Positions 24,009-35,274 of a stretch of DNA of 64,000 nt are shown here, one piece after another. How positions within the stretch are numbered: position 1 is the first letter of the stretch; each line of letters opens with the position of its first letter. The translations under genes were made by a program, and so were the position numbers. The DNA is from Filosporella fistucella (lineage: Eukaryota; Ascomycota; Leotiomycetes; Helotiales), in NCBI GenBank assembly GCA_030077755.1, contig JAQJZZ010000012.1, forward strand, positions 1,426,001 to 1,490,000, in the 5' to 3' direction. The notes under the pieces are model-generated. The model was not told where the DNA came from and ran no database searches. It saw only the letters and a list, made by a program, of their open reading frames with translations.

Positions 24009-24850
24009 AGGGACTGGAACGATAAAAAGGGCATATGAAAGGCGTGTTTGGCATGATGGATGATCTGTTTTTTGCGCTCTCGGCACGGCTGGCGCTACGC
24101 ATAGGGAATAAGACAAAATCAACACATTATGGCCATTTCACATCCTTCGTGCTTGCACGTCTGGTTCCTGTGAAATGCTCCATGGGAGGTTCTCCCGAAG
24201 CAAAGTGCTGTATCTTTTGATACGGATACAGCACGCTGTGAAGTTGTGCTACACATGTATTGCTTTGGGAGGAAGACCTCTACTAATTTTACAGGTTATG
24301 ATGTGATATGTACAAGTGACGGCAGTTTCTGCACCCGCTATATTATCTCCGCGTCAATCTCCATAACTGGGTTTTTATGATTGGGGTGGTAAACAAATAG
24401 CGTATACGAAGACGGAATCTTCTTCTTACAAGGAAGATTCCTCTCGCCTGCAGACTGTCTCTAGATTTTTGGTCTTTGATGATGAGAGTTTGATGGTGAG
24501 GAACATACTCTCTTTCCTGCCGTGGTGATGATCTTCTCAGAGTACCATCGCCCGGAATCAATGTAGAATTTGACCGTGAAGTGGAGGCTTTATACATCAG
24601 TATCTGGCTTGGAATCACCCTCATTAGTAGGCAAAACAATACAGTCTGTTCAAACTACTCAACTCCATGTTCCTACTATGTGAAACACATGTGATGATCA
24701 GTATTAAATGTGTTCTCACAGAATCATTGATGCTTGGCATTTCACTCAAGTTGTATTACTTCTCTAGGTATCTGATGACACCTACATAAATACATACATA
24801 CCTTTACCCTTCCTCCCCTCCCTCCCTCTCGTCCCCATATTTTATCTCCC
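24009..24850. other. convergent 3' intergenic region
   Basis: This lies between the 3' ends of the L26 gene (plus) and the SDR gene (minus). It holds the hairpin at 24205-24234, listed separately, and a shorter one at 24184-24196 (GGGAG gtt CTCCC). No gene was recognised. Confidence 0.5.
24205..24234. repeat. perfect 10-bp stem hairpin in 3' flank of L26
   Basis: GTGCTGTATC at 24205-24214 pairs exactly with GATACAGCAC at 24225-24234 across a 10-base loop. It lies about 200 bp after the L26 stop, close to another small inverted repeat. It could form in a long 3' UTR; no function is proven. Confidence 0.5.
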
Positions 24851-25757
24851 TTAAAACTTCTCCACAAAAGGCCTAACATCCAATTCCTGCGTAAAATGAC
24901 TCTTAGGTTGTGTATGTAAATACCAATATGCATCTGCAATAGCATCGGGACTAATCTTTCCATCCTCGACTCCATTATTAACAGCCCATTCCTTGGTCCT
25001 CGGTATATCAATCACTCCATCTATGATCGCATGCGCCACATGTATTCCCTGCGGTCCAAATTCGCGAGCTAGAGATTGCCCTGTAGCTCGAAGAGCGAAT
25101 TTGCCGGATGCGAAGGAAGACATGTTTGCGGAGCCGCGGAGGGAGGCTGTTGCGCCTGTTATTAGGAGGGATGGGGGGTAGGGAGAGCTGGAGACGGAGG
25201 AGAGGAGAAGGGGGAGGGTGTGTTGGGCGAAGAGATAAAAGCCTTTGCTGTTTTGGGTAATAGAGTTAGCATATATCTTTTTTAAATGCTCATAGGGCCA
25301 TTCCCCCAATCCTTCAACAAGAGAATAAAGAAATAGAACAGACAAAGAAACCTACCCATTAGCCCTAAACCCCTCCTCATACTCCTCCAAACTCATCTCC
25401 AAAAACGGTTTCCTCACAAACTTTCCTCCCACATTATATACCGCCGCCGCAAGTTTCTTCCCCTTAAACCCGTCCTCTTTCTCAATCTGCGCAAACGCAT
25501 TCTTTATACTGGATACATCGGCTACATCGGTAGAGATACCGATTGCGTGACCCCCAGAAGAATTAATTTCGGAGACAATGGAGTCATAATTTGTAGGATT
25601 ACGGGCGAGTAGCACGACGGGGTAGGTTTGGGAGAATTTGATGGCGAGGGAACGACCTGGGAGATGTTAGAAAAGGAGATAAGAGGGAGGAGGGGGGGAA
25701 GTTACCAGTTCCTGCTCCTACGCCTGCGATTATGCTGTAGAATTTATTGGCTGCCAT
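24851..25757 (-). CDS. short-chain dehydrogenase/reductase, atypical active site
   Basis: Exons on the minus strand: 25757-25706, 25656-25356, 25247-24851, giving 249 aa. The N-terminal Rossmann motif GVGAGTGRS binds NAD(P). VYNVGGKF stands where NNAG usually lies, and GATASLRG precedes the active site. The usual YxxxK catalytic pair is replaced by FASGK: Lys is kept and Tyr is Phe. The GIHVAHAIIDGVID stretch and this Phe are, as I recall, shared with an SDR subgroup in bacteria and fungi, so the change is probably a subfamily trait rather than a mutation. The substrate is unknown. Both introns have clear GT..AG ends. The first and second exons join through a split glycine codon in the nucleotide-binding loop. 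Confidence 0.85.
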
Positions 25758-27150
25758 TTTGAATTACGTTCAATTATAAGTAGATATGAAGGCAACTCAA
25801 TTGACCTAACAGATGGTTGTTGAAGAATTAATGCTATCGAGATAGACAGCAAAACGATGATGATAGACGAAATGAAGAGCTGATCAGATGAATTGCAGAA
25901 TCTATAGAGGAATGAACAATAAATAAGAAAAACGATAGCAGCAGTAGTATTTGTATCGTCGACCTACCTATGTTTGTGTTGATTGATAATACACTCACCT
26001 CCCCAACTACCCCTCCATCCGAAACCAGATGATGCAATCAGTGCTCTACTTTGTAGCATACCCGCATATTGCCCTACTTCCATGTCCCCTCTTCTAAAAT
26101 TGTACCACACTACCTTCTTGTACTTAGATCACTCATCAGGTATTGCCGCAGCCGGATTAGTAAACTTCTCTTTCGATTCCATGCACTTTCTGATGGAGTT
26201 GTGCTGACCAAGCCAAAAGAATGTAGAAGGGTGGGTGTGGGGGTGCGAATTCAGGAGGTAGCTCGCTAATCGCTAATTTCTAGGAAGATGAGGGACAATG
26301 ACAATGGAATCTAATGCTCTAAACCAATATCAATAGCGTGGGAGTGCCTCACAGGACTTTTTTCATAAGGAGAATATGATGTAGCTGAAAATTCCAATAT
26401 TCTGGCATCCTATGTTTGTTCTAGAAAGTTCGGGGACGGAGGAACGAGTGGAGATTTTAAATTGTACCGCCTTCATACTCAGCAAGAGAATGTCTCACGT
26501 ACGCATCATTCGCATTTCAGAACTCGAAGACCGTTTTGGAAAAACGATGTTCATTGTGCTGGAAAGCTCGGGTTCAGAGTAGCGAATAGAGAGTCGCAAA
26601 TTGTACCAGATTCATCCTCACCGAGAGAATGTCTTACGTATGCATAGTTCACAGCTTTTGACTCGAAGACCGTTTTACCAAAGCGAGGTTTATTGTGCCA
26701 GAAAGCTCGGGACTGGAGCAGCGAATGAACAGTCGCAAACTATACCACCTCATGAAGAGCACATCTCATATATACCTCATTGAAAATCACAGCTCTGAAA
26801 GATGTTTTCCTGGAACCAGGTTCATTGTTCCAGAAAGCCCAGAGACAAATCAAAATGTCAAATTGTACTTTTTTATCATTAGCAGATTAATATCTCACAA
26901 ACACCGTATTCACAAGTCAAAGATCATTTTTAAAAACCCAGATTAATTGTGCGTGCATAAGCTCATAAACGTGATGGGTATACCGGACAAGAAGAACCCT
27001 AGAGGAAGAAACCATCGAGGCAGAAAAATGCAACGCTCAATCTCCCTATCGTACAAACCCATGTGTATGCCCCCGAGATCAAAGAAACCCTTTTAGAGAA
27101 CCACCGGAGAATGAATCGAAGAAAAATGTACCAGGTCCGAAGGTCGTCAA
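25758..27150. other. intergenic with decayed tandem repeat
   Basis: This lies between the SDR start and the 3' end of the F-box gene at 27151. Most of 26400-26965 is the tandem repeat listed separately. The remainder shows no gene. Confidence 0.5.
26405..26965. repeat. decayed ~139-bp tandem repeat, about four copies
   Basis: The marker ATTGTACC (or its variants ACTATACC and ATTGTACT) occurs at 26461, 26600, 26739 and 26862, giving periods of 139, 139 and about 123 bp. Between markers the order is constant: AGAGAATGTCTCAC or variant, a CATTC/CATAGTTC block, ACTCGAAGACCGTTTT or variant, TTCATTGTGC-like, GAAAGCTCGGG-like, then GAATAGAGAGTCGCAA-like. The last copy is the most diverged. The copies differ by scattered substitutions, so the array is old. 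Confidence 0.75.
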
Positions 27151-29116
27151 TTAACGCCACTGTAAAGGTTAGTATGTACTTCAAAAGTGCAGACAATGCG
27201 AGCTGTGGAATAGTACGAAGCTGCCTTCGTTCAAGAAGATCAATGTGAAATCAACATACCATGTCATACTGGCTTCCACGTCGACCCTTCTCACCAGCAG
27301 AACTGTTTGGGCGATCACCATTTGCTGGAACGGCAAGGAATCCTCCAAAGCCATTACCAACAATGACACTTCTCCGCTGTCCAGATTGAGCATTCCATCC
27401 CTGGTTGAGATCCTCGCTCAAACCATAGCTACTAACTGGTCTTGAAGGAGTAGCACTACCACGACGACCACGTTGTGGTGGCTTCACGGTCGAAAAGTTC
27501 CACTCCATCTCATCCAAGCCTTTGCTGAAGACTTGAAGCTCCTTGTAGAGACCGGATCTAAGAAAGTTAGCTTAAGAGGCCAGTTGTTTGAAATCGGACT
27601 TACCCAGCCATCTTTGCGAATGGGTTGTTAGAGGAGAATCGGTTAGCATTGCTTTCGAAGGGATTATTGCTCAGACGAGGGTTGAAGTTGTCGGGATCAT
27701 TTGCGAAAGCAGGAACAGGTGGTGCAAGGGCGACCAGAGATTCAGGGAAGTCGGGGTCTATGAGATTAGCATCATTGAACAAAAGAGACCTCGGAAAAAC
27801 TTTACCTCGGACATAAAGCTCCTCCAGATTAGCCAAGCCATTAGCCATCAATGAAGTTCTCAGGTAATTGTAGTAGCTTGCGGTGATGCTGCTATAATTG
27901 ACATCCTCTGGCGGAGTTATCTCATAATGAAATATCTCCAATGAGCTTGACTTTAGAGGTGGAATCGTGACGTTGACGGGGAACGATTTAGAGACCTCCT
28001 CGGTAATGGAGAGGAACTCAAGCTTGCTTGCAGCTGTCAATATCTTATAAAGATAGAAAGGCTTTACACCAGTGAACTTCAGAGACAGAGTCTTGAGAGA
28101 ATTTTGGACATCAGAGCGGAAAAGATAACCTGCAAGTCCATCTGCGGTGACTTTTCGAGTCTGTTCCAATACCAACTCAACCAATGCTGGAAATGGTGGA
28201 AGGTACTCGCTTGGTGCAAAAGCTTCATCAGTGAACGAAATCATATCTGAAATCTTCATTGCTCGCAATTGCCGCAAACCGCCGAGTGCTTGTCGTAGAA
28301 TGTTGACATCCACATGTACGTTCGTCAACTCAATGACCTCGAGCTTAGTCCATTGCGCCCCACCAGCCAACAGTTCCAGTCCTCTCTCACCACCACTCAT
28401 GTAGCACATCTTTCTAAGATCGGCACAATTTCCTTGCAACTCGGCCCTCAGCGCATCGCAAGATTGATCATCACGGTAGACGCCAATTGGAAGGTCAATG
28501 TACTTGAGGTTTGGGCAAAGCGCAACAACTCGAGCATGTTCAGGCTTGCTGTTCTCCCTAAGCATATACGAGGTCTTGAAGTATTGAACCTTCTCACCCA
28601 ATCTAGCTCCAGCTGGTCTTTGGTCTCCGTTCAGCGAACGGTATAGCAATCGCAATCGAATTAGAGGAATATCTGGTGGTTCGGCATTGGCAGAGAATCG
28701 ATGCTTGCGTTGAAGCTTGTCCATGATAATATCCTCAAGGGGGCAGAAGTGAACGGGGTCGATGCGGATGCTTTGGTACCTGCATCCGTCAGTTTATTTC
28801 CACTGGCTGCATGAGGTACTTACATGAGATTTACAGCAACAACTCTCCATTTCTTCGAGACTCTCGAGCAGTACGAGAGATCGCGGAGGTCGCATGGCAT
28901 ACATCTTTCCTCCAGGGCCGAGTTCTCGCAATTCTCCAAGGTTCGATCTTCGACGTGAGGGCAAATGAAGCTGAAGATGCAATCAAGTATCTCAGGGGAG
29001 AGCTTTGAAACAATCTTACTTGATACAAGCGGGGTTACGGTTTGCGGGAAGCTCCGATCTGGCAGCTGCTTCTTCTTCGAATCCTTCTTGTCTTTCTTCT
29101 TCCTGAGCCACCCCAT
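27151..29116 (-). CDS. F-box protein with LRR-like body
   Basis: Exons on the minus strand: 29116-28824, 28779-27806, 27757-27604, 27557-27260, 27159-27151, giving 575 aa. A Lys-rich start (MGWLRKKKDKKDSKKK) precedes an F-box at ~38-90 (LSPEILDCIFSFICP ... LSYCSRVSKKWR). The body (~120-430) has irregular leucine-rich repeats (LEVIELTNVHVD, LRAMKISDM, LKTLSLKF, LEFLSITEE). Asn/Phe-rich and basic stretches follow. F-box proteins recruit substrates to SCF ubiquitin ligases; the target is unknown. The intron at 27758-27805 is 48 bp and contains no stop in frame, so it could be retained. The last exon is tiny (TGG CGT TAA) and is called because GTATGT and a TACTAAC..ACAG acceptor are both strong. 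A longer start at 29212 is possible. Confidence 0.83.
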
Positions 29117-29409
29117 GGCGGCGCTGAATAACTTTGCCAGTTTGTCGGTATTGATCGCCCACGAAGGACGAGGCCGTGAAGGAAAGAGGAGCCGGAGCCT
29201 TTCGATGAGCAATTCCCCCAGATGGAGCCGCTCAAGGCTGACAGACTGGGATTAACGTGGTGGCTGGGATCTGCAGGGGCAACGAATCGGAGTTAGATGG
29301 AACAAGTGCGAAGCTTGATGGGTGTGATGGGGTTGAGAGATGTAAGTGCGACGAGGTCAACGGGGAGGAGAAAGTCGATGTTTATAAAGGCTCAAGTATG
29401 AGTCGCCGG

Positions 29410-30030
29410 GTCACTCCAGCTAGCATTGAATCGTCGAGACGATGTCGTCGCTATTGTACGGGACGACTCAATTGAAGTCGACTTACTGGCGGACGACTCA
29501 ATTGAGGGCGACTCACTGGACGACAACTCGTTTACTGGCAAACAACTCTCATACCAGAAATTGAATTTTCGAAATGATGTCGTCTCTATTCTGGCGGACG
29601 ACTCGTTTACTGGCAAATGTCCCTGACCCAGCTAGAAATTGAATTATTGAAATGTTGTCGTCCCAATTCCGGCGGACGACTCAATTGAAGGCGATTTCAA
29701 GGGTGGACGACTCGTTCACTGCCTAGAGACCCAATTAAGGGCGACTCACTGGGCAGACCACTCGTTCACTGGCAAACAACCCAAATACTAGACATTGAAT
29801 TTTCGAAATAATGTCGCCCCTATTCTGGCGGACGATTCAATTGAAGACGACTTAACGGGCCGTCGACTCGTTCACCCCCTGGGGACCCAATTGAGGACTA
29901 CTCACTGAGCGGAGGACTCGCTCGCTGGTGGATTGACCCCAGCTCAATTGGAAATTGAACTGCTGAAATGATATCGTCGTTCTCCGGGACGACACAACTA
30001 AGAGCAACTCATTGAGCGGACGACTCAGCG
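29410..30030. repeat. complex minisatellite, five anchor copies
   Basis: An anchor resembling GAAATGATGTCGTC recurs near 29436, 29571, 29649, 29804 and 29965. Between anchors, subunits built on GGACGACTCAATTGA, GGCGACTCACTGG and GGACGACTCGTTTACTGG alternate in varying number, so spacing varies from about 78 to 161 bp. The core TCAATTGA is palindromic. Copies are moderately diverged. The array starts about 300 bp upstream of the F-box gene start. Confidence 0.75.
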
Positions 30031-30303
30031 ATCTAAGTGCTGAATTGTGGGCTTTTACTCAGCAAGCGCAGGAGACGTTGAGAGGAGTCTACATAGCCAG
30101 ACTTTACCTGCGTGCTCTATTGTATTTGTTGTTCTCTACAATGTTTACACAGCTACTAGCTAAGAGTATGGTGTATCAGACATTCCTCGTCCCGTTGGTG
30201 CTGAATGTGGCCCTTCAGCTGGCGATCAGGGCCAAATGTGCCGGGACTCGAAAAGAGGACATATTTATTCGTCGTGGAGTTCAAATTCAAGTCCCTGCTA
30301 TAT

Positions 30304-31110
30304 AGAAATTGAGTCGCTCTCTGGCTGTGAGTCGCTGTGTTTGTAGGTCGCTGGGTTTGTGAGTCGCTATATTGTGTGGCCCGGAAGTTCATCTCTCGAC
30401 CACTAAGTCACAGTGCGAAGCTCGCAGTATCATCCGGAAGTTCATCTCTGAATCACTAAGTCACACCGGTTATCCCGGAGAGCCAGAAAGACCTCAGTAC
30501 AGAGGCTAATGACATTTGATTTGATTTGGCAGTGAGTATAAAGGTATTTTGCCTTGGTTAATATGTGCTTTGTGTTTCAATGTCTATTAGCAGTTTGAAA
30601 GGATATCGCTAGCTACAGATTCTGCCTGCCAGACAAGTACTTAGAAAAATCTGCACAATTTGGTATTATAGTAGAAGTCAAACTCAGCGGCCTGCTCTAC
30701 TATACTTAGCCAGAGGTCAAGTAGTAATGCATGAGAGTCGCTACAGGCTATTGCTAATAGTTCATCTCCCGAGCACTAAGTCGCAATGTTGAGGTTTATT
30801 CAAAGGAGACCAAAGGCTTTGGCATGGATATGGACGGCGACAGCAAAATAATCTGATTTGGTAGTAGTAAACTATAGACTGCTTTGTTTACCTATGCTAT
30901 GTGTTGAAAGGTTCCAGGGCTGGCTAGAAGATTTTCCTAAGCTACGACGCTTGCGCGAGACACAGATGTTATATGGTTTGCATTACAATACAGTTAAAGG
31001 CAAGAGTTTGCTCTATTGTATTGAATCAGCTAGCAAGCTGCCATGCGTATGAATCGCTGTAACTCATTGCCCGGAAGTTCAATTTCAGTTGAGCAGTGGT
31101 ATATCGTCAA
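30304..31110. repeat. dispersed motif family (GAGTCGCT ... CCGGAAGTTCA)
   Basis: GAGTCGCT or one-base variants occur at about 30309, 30327, 30345 (GGTCGCT), 30361, 30735 and 31051, with one more near 31926. The block CCGGAAGTTCATCTC, then CACTAAGTCACA, is present at 30381-30412 and 30434-30465. A diverged copy is at 30758-30785 and a partial one at 31071. The first group forms short 16-18 bp tandem steps. The pattern suggests remains of a mobile element or satellite. Confidence 0.55.
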
Positions 31111-31464
31111 AAGTATAACAGACAGCGAGTAATACTGCATCCGGACGAGAAGTTCTTGTTAGCTTTTTAGAACTACTTACAGCTGCAGTTTGCCTTTCGT
31201 GAGCTCTAAAGGCAATTGATGCCTACACAGTCTTTCTGGCCAATGTGACCCTGAAGCTAGCGCGCGGAGAAAATAAAAGATTGAAAAGAATTTGATATCA
31301 TAGCAAAGAGTACTACCAATAGCATACTACATATAATAAAAGGTTGATAGGCTGGGAAATGTCCATGCATCACATCCATTCATTCATTCAGCCATGTCGC
31401 CGAAGACGATTGGACTATGAGCAGCAACTTGCCGGCCAGATGGCAAAGACCTGTGTTCTTGCTA

Positions 31465-31530
31465 GTACTGTAATCCACAAATCAAAGTACTGCCATTCAC
31501 AAATCAAAGTGTTGCCGTCCACAAACTTAG
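31465..31530. repeat. 22-bp tandem repeat, three copies
   Basis: Three consecutive 22-bp units run 31465-31486, 31487-31508 and 31509-31530. Each follows the pattern GTACTGCCATTCACAAATCAA with a few substitutions. The third unit is the most diverged. Confidence 0.8.
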
Positions 31531-32655
31531 TGGGTCTTATGGGTCTTATCTATTTTCTGCTTATATATTATTCACCGGGTACGATTTAGCTAAGGCTTGC
31601 TCGTGCCATTGGGTATATCTTTCATGAGCGTACGCTCCACTTGGCTACGCAATTCAATTTCACCATACTCTCACAAGCTAGCTGCGTGCGTTTCCAGGAG
31701 CAAGATTCCTCTTATTCTTTTGGGGCTGGTTTATTGGCATGTGTCTTTGCAGGTGAATGCTCCAGTGAGCAATGCAGTTTGAAATCATAGGAGATCTAGT
31801 ATTACTTTGTAAGTGACCCATCATTCTTCTCGGACTAGGGGATTCACCATGAATATCAAGCATTGAATCGCAGCCAATGGCTAGATATATGAGCTGCATT
31901 ATATTGATCATGGAGGCCCTTTGCTGTGAGTCGCTAGAATGGCGGCTCCAATTCTACAAAACTTCAAAGTTGATTTCGTGATCGTATGAGATGTGTATAT
32001 ATATGGTGACTCGCATCTTTAGATATTGAACCTCCGATTGCAAACCCCTTAAAAGTTGAATTTTCGCCCATGTTAAAGATGTAAGCCCATGGCTGGTCAC
32101 GTCATTGGAGAATGTGCCCGTGAATCGAGTGTAAGGGGTATTTCATTCTTTTTAAGGACATCAGAGTTGATATCCTGAGGCTTCATTGAGTCTGAGGAAA
32201 TGGAGTGGCTGCCACTCGAGTCTTCGAAGCACTCTCTATTATCAGTGAGTGCTCAAAGCCGCTTATTCTATGTGAAATGACTCGCCACACATGTCATCGG
32301 CAATTTCGATGCTTGTCACCAATTTTGGCTGATGTCCAAGTCACTGGAAGTTTAGGAATGAGCTTATAGAATGTTTGCATTTTTGATCTGAAAAGTATTA
32401 AAGAGAGATGTTCCATATTGCTTTAAAGCTCAGGATTGACTCCCTCGAAATCGCCTCGACTACATTTGGAATAAGAGACGAGCACGGTGAAAATGAAGGG
32501 TGAGATCGAGTATGATCGAAGAGGTGTCCCCCCAATTCGTCGCAATGCGATCGAGAAATTCGTCCTTCCGCCGAATCCCGATCTGGTGGAGAATTTCCAT
32601 CCTAGGTCGCCTATAAATTGTACATTATATCCCTTTCCAGATGCACTTCCCACCA

Positions 32656-34266
32656 TCAATGGCCGCAGCACACGCAGCCAGCATCATTTTCAACCTTTCG
32701 ACCCTCTCTTCTCGCAGCTTCATGCTCTCGGAAAGCTGGTATGACCACTTTCTCGTACCACGCCTGAAAGTTGCATGAATGGTCCGCCATAAATTTTTGA
32801 ACGACCTTCCAGCAGTATGTACCAACAATCTGCTTTGCACCACATCTGAATGGCAATAGAAACTCGTTGTGGTAGAAGGAATCAATTGGTCCTTCTTGCT
32901 GAGTCTTGTAATGTTTAATCTGATCAACAGCTCGCAAAATTGGCCATCCCTCCGCGAGACGAGCATTGCCGTTGATGAAACTCAATTTGATGGTACATCG
33001 AGAGGGTTTTTTCCCATCGCGTTTGACGTAATGATTGTGCCATTTCTCGAAGTCTTTCACATTTGCTGTGGTGGATATGAAAACTGTTGGTTTGCGATTG
33101 CAAAAGTCCAGATGGAGCTTCAATGCTTGCTGTCGTCCTTTGAAAGTCGTCAAGTCCGCGTTTGTTCCACCCGACAAAAATCCGATATCAGGGTAGCTCT
33201 TAGCTTTGCTTGCTTCATCTGTGATCCTCATGAGCAAACCATCGTTTGGGAGAACTAGTTTGTTGGTGTCGGAAACTGCCCAAGGATATTTGAGCTCCTC
33301 GGGTCCACGAATTCTTTCCTTGACCTCGTCGATTGTTTCTGGATGTAGTCCTTGCTCAGCTCTCACAGTTCTCACCCCAAGCCAAAGTTTATTGTATTTG
33401 GCGTTGCAAACCTTTCGTAAAAGTTGAAGTTTGTTGACATGCTCTTCGATCTTCTCCAGATCAATCACCTCGCCTTTTGCAACAGAGTCTCTTGCAAGCT
33501 TGAGAATAGCCTCCAAAGTTGTTCTCAAATCGTCATTAAAAGTGGAGTACCAGCCGCGTGTAAGCTTTTGGACCTCAGGATCTGCTTCCTCGTCCTTTGA
33601 AATCGCCCTTTTGTTTCGTTCGGACTGTTTTTGAAGGTAAATCGCCATCTTGGTTTCTGGATCTTCCACCTCCTCCTGGTGAGAAAGCCGCTGCTTTTTG
33701 CGTTGTGATTCTATACCACCAGACATTATTCGTTTTGCGTGAGTTCGTGATTCGTCATCAAAAGTTCCGTTACCGTGATTAGTAGTTTCATCTGTGGTTG
33801 TAGGTAGCGACTTGTTCTCAGGTACGGAACACTCTCGTCGACATTTTTCAATTGCCACGGCATAGTGTAATTTGCAAAGCTCGCCATATTGAGAGTGAAA
33901 CCTCTGAGAACCTGCATCAAGCATCGCGGTGTCAACAGCATCGGCTTTTTTGCTAGGTTCCATGCTTGCTATCATAAAATCAGCTGCATCATTCAGTGGA
34001 GTTCGTGTAAACTCACCGGCTCTTTCCACAACTTGATTTGAGTGACCAGTTGGAGACCTTCTCTCGAGTTTGTGAGCTGAAAGAACAGTTTCACTTTCTG
34101 TTCCCGCTAATTTCCGAGTATGAGAAAATCGCGTTTCAATATCTGTGATGGTATGAGTGGATCTGAAGAGTGAGGGGAAGTGATGTGAATGAAGGACGAT
34201 TTGTCCTCCGGTGCATCTAGGAAGCGAATTAGTTACCCTTTGGTGGTAGCTAAGTGACCAATTCAA
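32656..34266 (-). CDS. unknown protein, possible DUF7587 domain
   Basis: Single open frame of 536 aa. The section after residue ~370, DIGFLSGGTNADLTTF ... HLDFCNRKPTVFIS, resembles the fungal DUF7587 family as I remember it; this needs a profile search. The middle (~180-290) is charged with predicted helices (KKQRLSHQEEVEDPETK, DLRTTLEAILKLARD). The C-terminus ends in basic residues and a CVCCGH motif. A later in-frame start (MIASMEPSKKAD at 33975) would remove about 97 residues of low complexity and may be the true one. No function can be given. It sits next to the repeat-rich block. Confidence 0.7.
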   Translation of the reverse strand: MNWSLSYHQRVTNSLPRCTGGQIVLHSHHFPSLFRSTHTITDIETRFSHTRKLAGTESETVLSAHKLERRSPTGHSNQVVERAGEFTRTPLNDAADFMIASMEPSKKADAVDTAMLDAGSQRFHSQYGELCKLHYAVAIEKCRRECSVPENKSLPTTTDETTNHGNGTFDDESRTHAKRIMSGGIESQRKKQRLSHQEEVEDPETKMAIYLQKQSERNKRAISKDEEADPEVQKLTRGWYSTFNDDLRTTLEAILKLARDSVAKGEVIDLEKIEEHVNKLQLLRKVCNAKYNKLWLGVRTVRAEQGLHPETIDEVKERIRGPEELKYPWAVSDTNKLVLPNDGLLMRITDEASKAKSYPDIGFLSGGTNADLTTFKGRQQALKLHLDFCNRKPTVFISTTANVKDFEKWHNHYVKRDGKKPSRCTIKLSFINGNARLAEGWPILRAVDQIKHYKTQQEGPIDSFYHNEFLLPFRCGAKQIVGTYCWKVVQKFMADHSCNFQAWYEKVVIPAFREHEAARREGRKVENDAGCVCCGH

Positions 34267-35274
34267 AAGAGCAACTCAGCTCTACTGGTAGCGAACTGGA
34301 AACTGCGACTTGTGGAAGTAGCCGTCCTCGATTTGATGTGAATGAGCGCAAGGACGAAACGATAGCTGAGTTTGTAGATTGCAGTCTTGAGTGAGATTAC
34401 AGAAGATTGTTTGAAATCGGTGGCGATAGAAGAGAAGTATCGAAGGATGGGATATTAAAGTGGGGTATGTGGTATGAGTTGAGACCAAAGAGGTTTGGAA
34501 AGAGTTGTTGAAGAGAAGAGAGGAAGGTTGAAAGTTGAAAGAAGAACATGCTTATATCCTCGAGAACTTACCCAATTGCTCCTTCCTCACTCAAAATTAT
34601 CTCCAAATTGCGTCACTCTGAGTATTCACCTTGTCTGGGAAGAGTGATTAGACACTTCTGATCCAAGACGGCTCTAACTTGAGTTTTCATCTGAATTGAT
34701 CGCTTGCCAAATTCCTCAACTCAGCTCACAGATTAGAACAGTAATTCGGCTACCAAATTGTCATACCATATTTTGACAGCAACTTCATCTTCTCTTCCTA
34801 TATTATTGCCAAAGCTATCCCTTCTTAAGCTATCTATTTACTAGGAGAAGGTACTCCTCACAAGTAAATTGCTGAAATATGTAACTGACTGCACATCTGA
34901 TATCAAATCTATGCTATTTTTGTTTATTGCCGCGCAGGATATGGCATGACTTCAAGACCTGACCTCCATATTTGTAACCTTGTACATGATAGAGGTCTTT
35001 AAATATGGTATTACTGTGCAGGTTGATACTTAAACGTCCTCTGAGAATATTGCTATCTGATTGTGCTCAAGTTCTATGGGCGTCTCAAAATTTCACATTT
35101 CCATGATCTTCGACCCAATTTGGAAACACAAGTGTATTTTATTTTGAGTCTTCATAATTCATCTTCATACATACCTTACCTTTCCAGATGCATGTGCCAC
35201 TCCAAAACCAAAATCCATCCAAAACCCAAACCAGGACCAGCCCAACCAAAACCTTACCTCTCTCTGTCAAACCT
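34267..35274. other. intergenic between two minus-strand genes
   Basis: This is the upstream region of the 32656-34266 gene and the 3' flank of the zinc-knuckle gene. It is locally AT-rich near 34780-35060. No gene was recognised. Confidence 0.45.

Larger units (their letters stand above)
29117..32655. other. repeat-rich intergenic block
   Basis: This 3.5-kb region between the F-box gene start and the 3' end of the 32656-34266 gene holds at least three repeat families, listed separately. Short open stretches at 30012-30305 and 30858-31052 show no domain I recognise and may be remnants of mobile-element coding sequence. The block looks like an accumulation of old mobile or satellite DNA. Confidence 0.5.
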
